From Candidatus Saganbacteria bacterium (GTDB taxonomy: Bacteria > Margulisbacteria > WOR-1 > XYC2-FULL-46-14): 36,084 bases of DNA. Location of the stretch: NCBI GenBank assembly GCA_013202975.1, contig JABMQY010000012.1:1-36084 (forward strand). Reading direction: 5' to 3'. This document shows positions 33,016-36,084 of this stretch, piece after piece. The notes beneath the pieces were generated by a model, which made no database searches, was not told the origin of the DNA, and worked only from the letters and a program-made list of their open reading frames with translations. Each line of letters opens with the position of its first letter. Within the stretch, counting starts at the first letter, position 1. A program made the position numbers and the translations under genes.

Positions 33016-34130
33016 AAGAAGGATTAGAAAAAAGGATCCGCAAGCTGGTAAAGAAAGAGGGTTCTCCTTTAATGCTGATAAGCAGGGATGCCTTAAAGCA
33101 ACAATACCAGCGTTTTCAAAGAAAGTTACCAAATGTCACCCCCTATTACGCAATAAAAGCAAACCCCCACCCTGAAATAATTAAAACTTTTATTTCACAG
33201 GGATCGGGGTTTGATGTTGCCAGTGCCGCTGAAATGAATTTAGTATTAAGTTTGGGGGCTTCACCAAACAAGATTATTTTCGCCAATACAATTAAATCAG
33301 TTGATGATATAAAGGCTGCCAACAAAGCAAAAGTACATTTCATGACCTTTGACAACGAGCCGGAGCTTTATAAGATCGCAAAGCATTGCTCCGGAGCCAA
33401 AGTTCTGGTCAGAATTAAGGTTGATAATGTCGGAAGTACAGTTGAACTATCACTCAAATTTGGAGCTGATCCTGACCAGGCCCTGTTCCTATTGAAAAAA
33501 GCCAAGTCCCTTGGTCTAAAACCGGCCGGTGTTTCTTTTCATGTCGGATCACAATGCACTAATGTAGAAAATTATATCAGGGCATTTGAAATATCTTCTG
33601 CAATATTTGGCGAGGCAAAAAAGATCGGAATCCCGCTCTCAATCCTGGACATTGGCGGAGGATTCCCAATCAGGCATTTTGATGATGATAATCATATTAC
33701 CTTTCAGGACATGGCCAAGCATCTTCGCAAAAAGATGAAACGTCTGTTTGACCGGGATGTCCAATTTATTGCAGAACCGGGACGATTCTTTGCCGGCCCT
33801 GCAGGGACACTAATAACCCAGGTAGTTGGCAGGACATTTAGAAACAACAAAAACTATTATTATTTAAACGACGGTGTTTACGGTGACTTTTCCGGAATTG
33901 TTTTTGATCATTGTAAATATGAGTTTAAGAGCCTGCGCCGGGGACAGAGATTCTTAAGCACCCTGGCCGGACCAACCTGTGATTCTTTTGATACAATTTC
34001 GCTTAGCGAAGACCTGCCTGAGATGGATGTTGGAAATGTGGTTTATGTAAAGAACATCGGAGCCTACTCTTGCGCTTCGGCTGTGCCTAATTTTAATGGA
34101 TTTAAGCCTGCAAAAATATTATTAACCTAA
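33012..34130 (+). CDS. ornithine decarboxylase (alanine racemase fold, PLP)
   Basis: This is a 372-residue fold-III decarboxylase. YYAIKANP holds the PLP Lys49, FHVGSQ and LDIGGGFP bind the phosphate, EPGRFF is present, and GPTCDSFD carries Cys323, the active-site residue from the neighbouring subunit. GPTCDSxD is typical of ornithine or ornithine/lysine decarboxylases rather than diaminopimelate decarboxylase. It would make the putrescine used by the homospermidine synthase just upstream, and the ATGA overlap supports one pathway. A mixed lysine activity is possible. Its stop overlaps the stop of the convergent orphan gene. Confidence 0.9.
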   Translation: MKEGLEKRIRKLVKKEGSPLMLISRDALKQQYQRFQRKLPNVTPYYAIKANPHPEIIKTFISQGSGFDVASAAEMNLVLSLGASPNKIIFANTIKSVDDIKAANKAKVHFMTFDNEPELYKIAKHCSGAKVLVRIKVDNVGSTVELSLKFGADPDQALFLLKKAKSLGLKPAGVSFHVGSQCTNVENYIRAFEISSAIFGEAKKIGIPLSILDIGGGFPIRHFDDDNHITFQDMAKHLRKKMKRLFDRDVQFIAEPGRFFAGPAGTLITQVVGRTFRNNKNYYYLNDGVYGDFSGIVFDHCKYEFKSLRRGQRFLSTLAGPTCDSFDTISLSEDLPEMDVGNVVYVKNIGAYSCASAVPNFNGFKPAKILLT

Positions 34131-34861
34131 ACCGTTAATGGCAAAAGAACTTTAAGCAGCGCCCTTATAACATTTTTTAAGTTAAAACCTTCAAACTCAT
34201 AAGAAGAATGATAAGTCGTAAAGTGTCCGGTTTTTGCACCAGTATATGAGGTGTGTTCATTCTCAGAAGATTCACTCCAACTCATAGAAATATTTTCCTC
34301 GTTTGGATCAGAATTACTGCATGCCATAAAACCTTCTAAACTCATTTCTCCTGAATCTGGTTGAATAAAAACAGCATCTTTTAAAAAGCTGGCTCGGATT
34401 GAAAGAGTCGTCTCTCCTTCTGCGTCATTCGAGTTCATACTATTCCAACTAGAAGACTGTCCCTTTATTCCTGATATTTTTATTTCAAACTTATCAGGAT
34501 TTGGATCTAATATTTCTATTTCAATTCCATCCCCTACTGAGAATTTCTTTCTCTCTCGAATTAACGGGGTCAAATTCTTTAATTTTTTAATAATTTTAAA
34601 GGGATAGTCCAAGGGAATAGGATCTGGTATTTGACTTCCAACAAGAAATTCTTTCAATGAAACCTTCTTAGTTTTATTAGATAAGGCCGCTTTTAGCAGG
34701 GGGATTGCGATTGGAACCCCCGCATTTCGTAAAATATTTGTTTTGATAAGTGGATCAAACAGGCGACTATCAATTAAATCAAGCATCTCCTGCCCGCTAG
34801 CACCATCAAATCCCTCTAATGCCCGTTTTGCGTTGAATGATATTAGTTTTAACTTTAGCAT
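34127..34861 (-). CDS. orphan protein, tandem paralogue copy 2
   Basis: This is a 244-residue protein with no signal peptide or membrane segment. It is a close copy of the gene just upstream (same length, long stretches identical, such as TNILRNAGVPIA, NKTKKVSLKEFLVGS and PFKIIKKLKNLTPLI). The conserved C-terminal part has TGHFT-x-YHSSY-x-FEGFNLKNV and ends LLPLTV. The middle (about 110-200) alternates short strands and an acidic variable loop. No known family is evident. AGGAG overlaps the stop of the upstream copy, so the two are made together. N-terminal motifs are shared with the orphan at 18640. Confidence 0.75.
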   Translation of the reverse strand: MLKLKLISFNAKRALEGFDGASGQEMLDLIDSRLFDPLIKTNILRNAGVPIAIPLLKAALSNKTKKVSLKEFLVGSQIPDPIPLDYPFKIIKKLKNLTPLIRERKKFSVGDGIEIEILDPNPDKFEIKISGIKGQSSSWNSMNSNDAEGETTLSIRASFLKDAVFIQPDSGEMSLEGFMACSNSDPNEENISMSWSESSENEHTSYTGAKTGHFTTYHSSYEFEGFNLKNVIRALLKVLLPLTV

Positions 34862-34876
34862 ATTCTAATAAATCTC

Positions 34877-35611
34877 CTAAACCGTAAGTGGCAAAAGAAC
34901 ATCAAGCAGGGCAACAACAACATTCTTTAAATTAAATCCTTCGAAACGATAAGAAGAATGATATTCAGTAAAGTGCCCAGTATGGCCGCCAGCAAATGTA
35001 GTTGTTTCGTCCCGCCAGGAATCGTTCCACTTCATCGAAACATTTTCTTCGTTTGGGTCAAAATATCGGCAAGCCATAAAACTGTCTAAACTCATTTCTT
35101 CTGAACCCGGTTGAACATGGACACCTTTTTCTGAAAAGCTTGCTCTAACAGAAATAGCCGTCTCTCCTTCATCTCTCTCCACAGATGATAGATTGACAGA
35201 AGAATAGGCCCCTCTTATTCCAGAAATCTCTATTTCAAATTTTTTAGGGTCGGGCGTTAAAATCTCAACCTCAATCCCATCCCCCACTGGAAACCATTTT
35301 TTCTCTTGAATTAATGGAGTTAGATTTTTTAATTTTTTAATTATTTTAAAGGGGAAATCCAGGGGAATCTGATCTGGTATTTTACTGCCAACAAGAAATT
35401 CCTTCAATGAAACCTTCTTAGTTTTATTAGATAAGGCAGCTGAAAGCAGAGGGCTTGCGATTGGGACCCCTGCATTTCGAAGAATATTTGTTTTGGTCAG
35501 TGCATCAACCAAGCAAGTATCAATTAATTCGAACATCTCTTGCCCGGTAGTAGCATCATAGCTCTCCAGTGCCCTCTTTGCATCAAATGATATTATTTTA
35601 CGTTTAATCAT
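34877..35611 (-). CDS. orphan protein, tandem paralogue copy 1
   Basis: This is the upstream member of the tandem pair, 244 residues. It starts MIKRKIISFDAKRALESYDA and shares the RNAGVPIASPLLSAAL and VSLKEFLVGSKIPD motifs with copy 2. Most differences are in residues 130-205, where both copies have Ser/Asp/Glu-rich strands. No signal peptide, membrane segment or catalytic motif is obvious. It lies just downstream, on the same strand, of a probable ATPase gene. Function is unknown. Confidence 0.75.
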   Translation of the reverse strand: MIKRKIISFDAKRALESYDATTGQEMFELIDTCLVDALTKTNILRNAGVPIASPLLSAALSNKTKKVSLKEFLVGSKIPDQIPLDFPFKIIKKLKNLTPLIQEKKWFPVGDGIEVEILTPDPKKFEIEISGIRGAYSSVNLSSVERDEGETAISVRASFSEKGVHVQPGSEEMSLDSFMACRYFDPNEENVSMKWNDSWRDETTTFAGGHTGHFTEYHSSYRFEGFNLKNVVVALLDVLLPLTV

Positions 35612-35693
35612 GGTACGTATTTATCGGATAGTAATATAAAAAATTTCAGGGTATTTTATAAGAAGTGCCGAGTTCGGAATTCGGAATGCGGAA
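35612..35693. other. short gap with GGAATTCGGAATGCGGAATT-like tract
   Basis: The gap between the ATPase end and the orphan pair holds an AT-rich stretch and a small direct repeat of GGAAT-type words near 35675-35693 (TTCGGAATTCGGAATGCGGAA). GATAAA eight bases before the orphan start could be a -10 box. No terminator is seen. Confidence 0.3.
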
Positions 35694-36084
35694 TTATTCC
35701 CGATTAGCTGTTTGCTGAACAAAAAACTCAATCATTTTTCCATTTATTCGCAATTTTGGTCTTAAAACGATTAATCCAAGAAGTGCTAAGCGGTCAATAC
35801 GCTTTTTTTCATATTCCAGATTAATATTTTTTCCAAGTGCAATTGATTGAATAACCCTTTTTTCATCGTCTGATAAACAATTATAAACCAATCCTTCCAT
35901 TCCCATAATTCCACAGGATAGATTGCGCAATCTGTCATAACCAAAAAAACGATCGGTTCGTCCTTCAATCTCAGCAAGACTACCTGACTCATCAATTATC
36001 CTACTTAGTTTTTTACAAACCATTGATATCAAAAAAGGAATCCCCCCGCTGATTTTGAAAATTTCATTCGCATAAGAATTAAAA
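35694..36084 (-). CDS. C-terminal part of a probable P-loop ATPase (cut by window edge)
   Basis: The frame is open to the window edge, giving 130 residues of a longer protein. The segment YANEIFKISGGIPFLISMVCKKL matches the sensor-2 region of AAA/STAND-type ATPases of the Orc1/AAA_16 kind (typically tGGnPfli). After it comes a winged-helix-like stretch: LSDDEKRVIQSIALG, then KKRIDRLALLGLIVLR. The Walker motifs would lie beyond the edge. The TTG at 36032 is not a start. Role could be regulatory or defence signalling, which cannot be told from this part. Confidence 0.6.
   Translation of the reverse strand, partial: FNSYANEIFKISGGIPFLISMVCKKLSRIIDESGSLAEIEGRTDRFFGYDRLRNLSCGIMGMEGLVYNCLSDDEKRVIQSIALGKNINLEYEKKRIDRLALLGLIVLRPKLRINGKMIEFFVQQTANRE

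Noticed and set aside
33012-34130. Diaminopimelate decarboxylase or carboxynorspermidine decarboxylase for the PLP enzyme
   Set aside because: The GPTCDSFD site and YYAIKANP context fit ornithine decarboxylase, and homospermidine synthase next to it needs putrescine.

Overview
This 36 kb window is AT-rich and densely packed. It looks like a chromosome piece from an uncultured bacterium with two membranes. Signs of an outer membrane are a 1326-residue beta-barrel-type protein with a signal peptide and a terminal Phe, a lipoprotein, and a secreted subtilase whose C-terminal domain resembles type IX secretion sorting domains. The mix of FabK-type lipid synthesis, homospermidine synthesis, a short MetH and several orphan multidomain proteins fits candidate-phylum bacteria such as the Saganbacteria/Margulisbacteria group. 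That placement is a guess from gene content, not from a marker gene.

Layout. (1) 1-1000: the 3' part of a tRNA-Met, a small palindrome and tandem-repeat patch, a GIY-YIG nuclease-like gene and a decayed cation-efflux gene. (2) 1013-4867: a GH18-like lipoprotein, divergent from a large EF-hand/HEAT/CheR-like protein. (3) 4875-14230, plus strand: a run of housekeeping genes (small membrane protein, tilS, folP, folK, tsaE, tsaB, rimI, metH), mostly overlapping or a few bases apart, interrupted between tsaB and rimI by an inverted radical SAM gene. folP is split by a one-base frameshift, and folK may be truncated by another in an A8 run. (4) 14208-18373, minus strand: a kinase-fold protein lacking the catalytic Asp, a degenerate repeat patch, then HMA-like exported protein, 7TM histidine kinase and thioredoxin-fold protein. 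(5) 18414-21110: tRNA-Tyr with a clear promoter, an orphan gene, a SpoU-type RNA methyltransferase and a class III aminotransferase. (6) 21166-31391: subtilase facing a minus-strand fabD-fabG-acpP-fabK-fabF-outer membrane protein operon. (7) 31423-34130: homospermidine synthase and ornithine decarboxylase operon. (8) 34127-36084, minus strand: a tandem pair of 244-residue orphan paralogues, related to the orphan at 18640, and the C-terminal end of a probable P-loop ATPase cut by the window edge.

How the parts connect. Region 3 joins folate synthesis (folP, folK) with the folate-using MetH, and two tRNA modifications (lysidine by TilS, t6A by TsaE/TsaB). Region 6 couples fatty acid synthesis to an outer membrane protein by an ATGA overlap. 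Region 7 can make putrescine and turn it into homospermidine. Several genes have a -10 box ending only 5 to 7 bases before the ATG and no ribosome binding site, so leaderless mRNAs are likely common here. Convergent genes overlap or nearly touch, leaving no room for ordinary terminators.

The strongest candidates for something undescribed are the subtilase and SprA-repeat outer membrane protein pair, the three-member orphan family, the EF-hand/HEAT/CheR protein, and the radical SAM and pseudokinase genes set into or beside a housekeeping operon.
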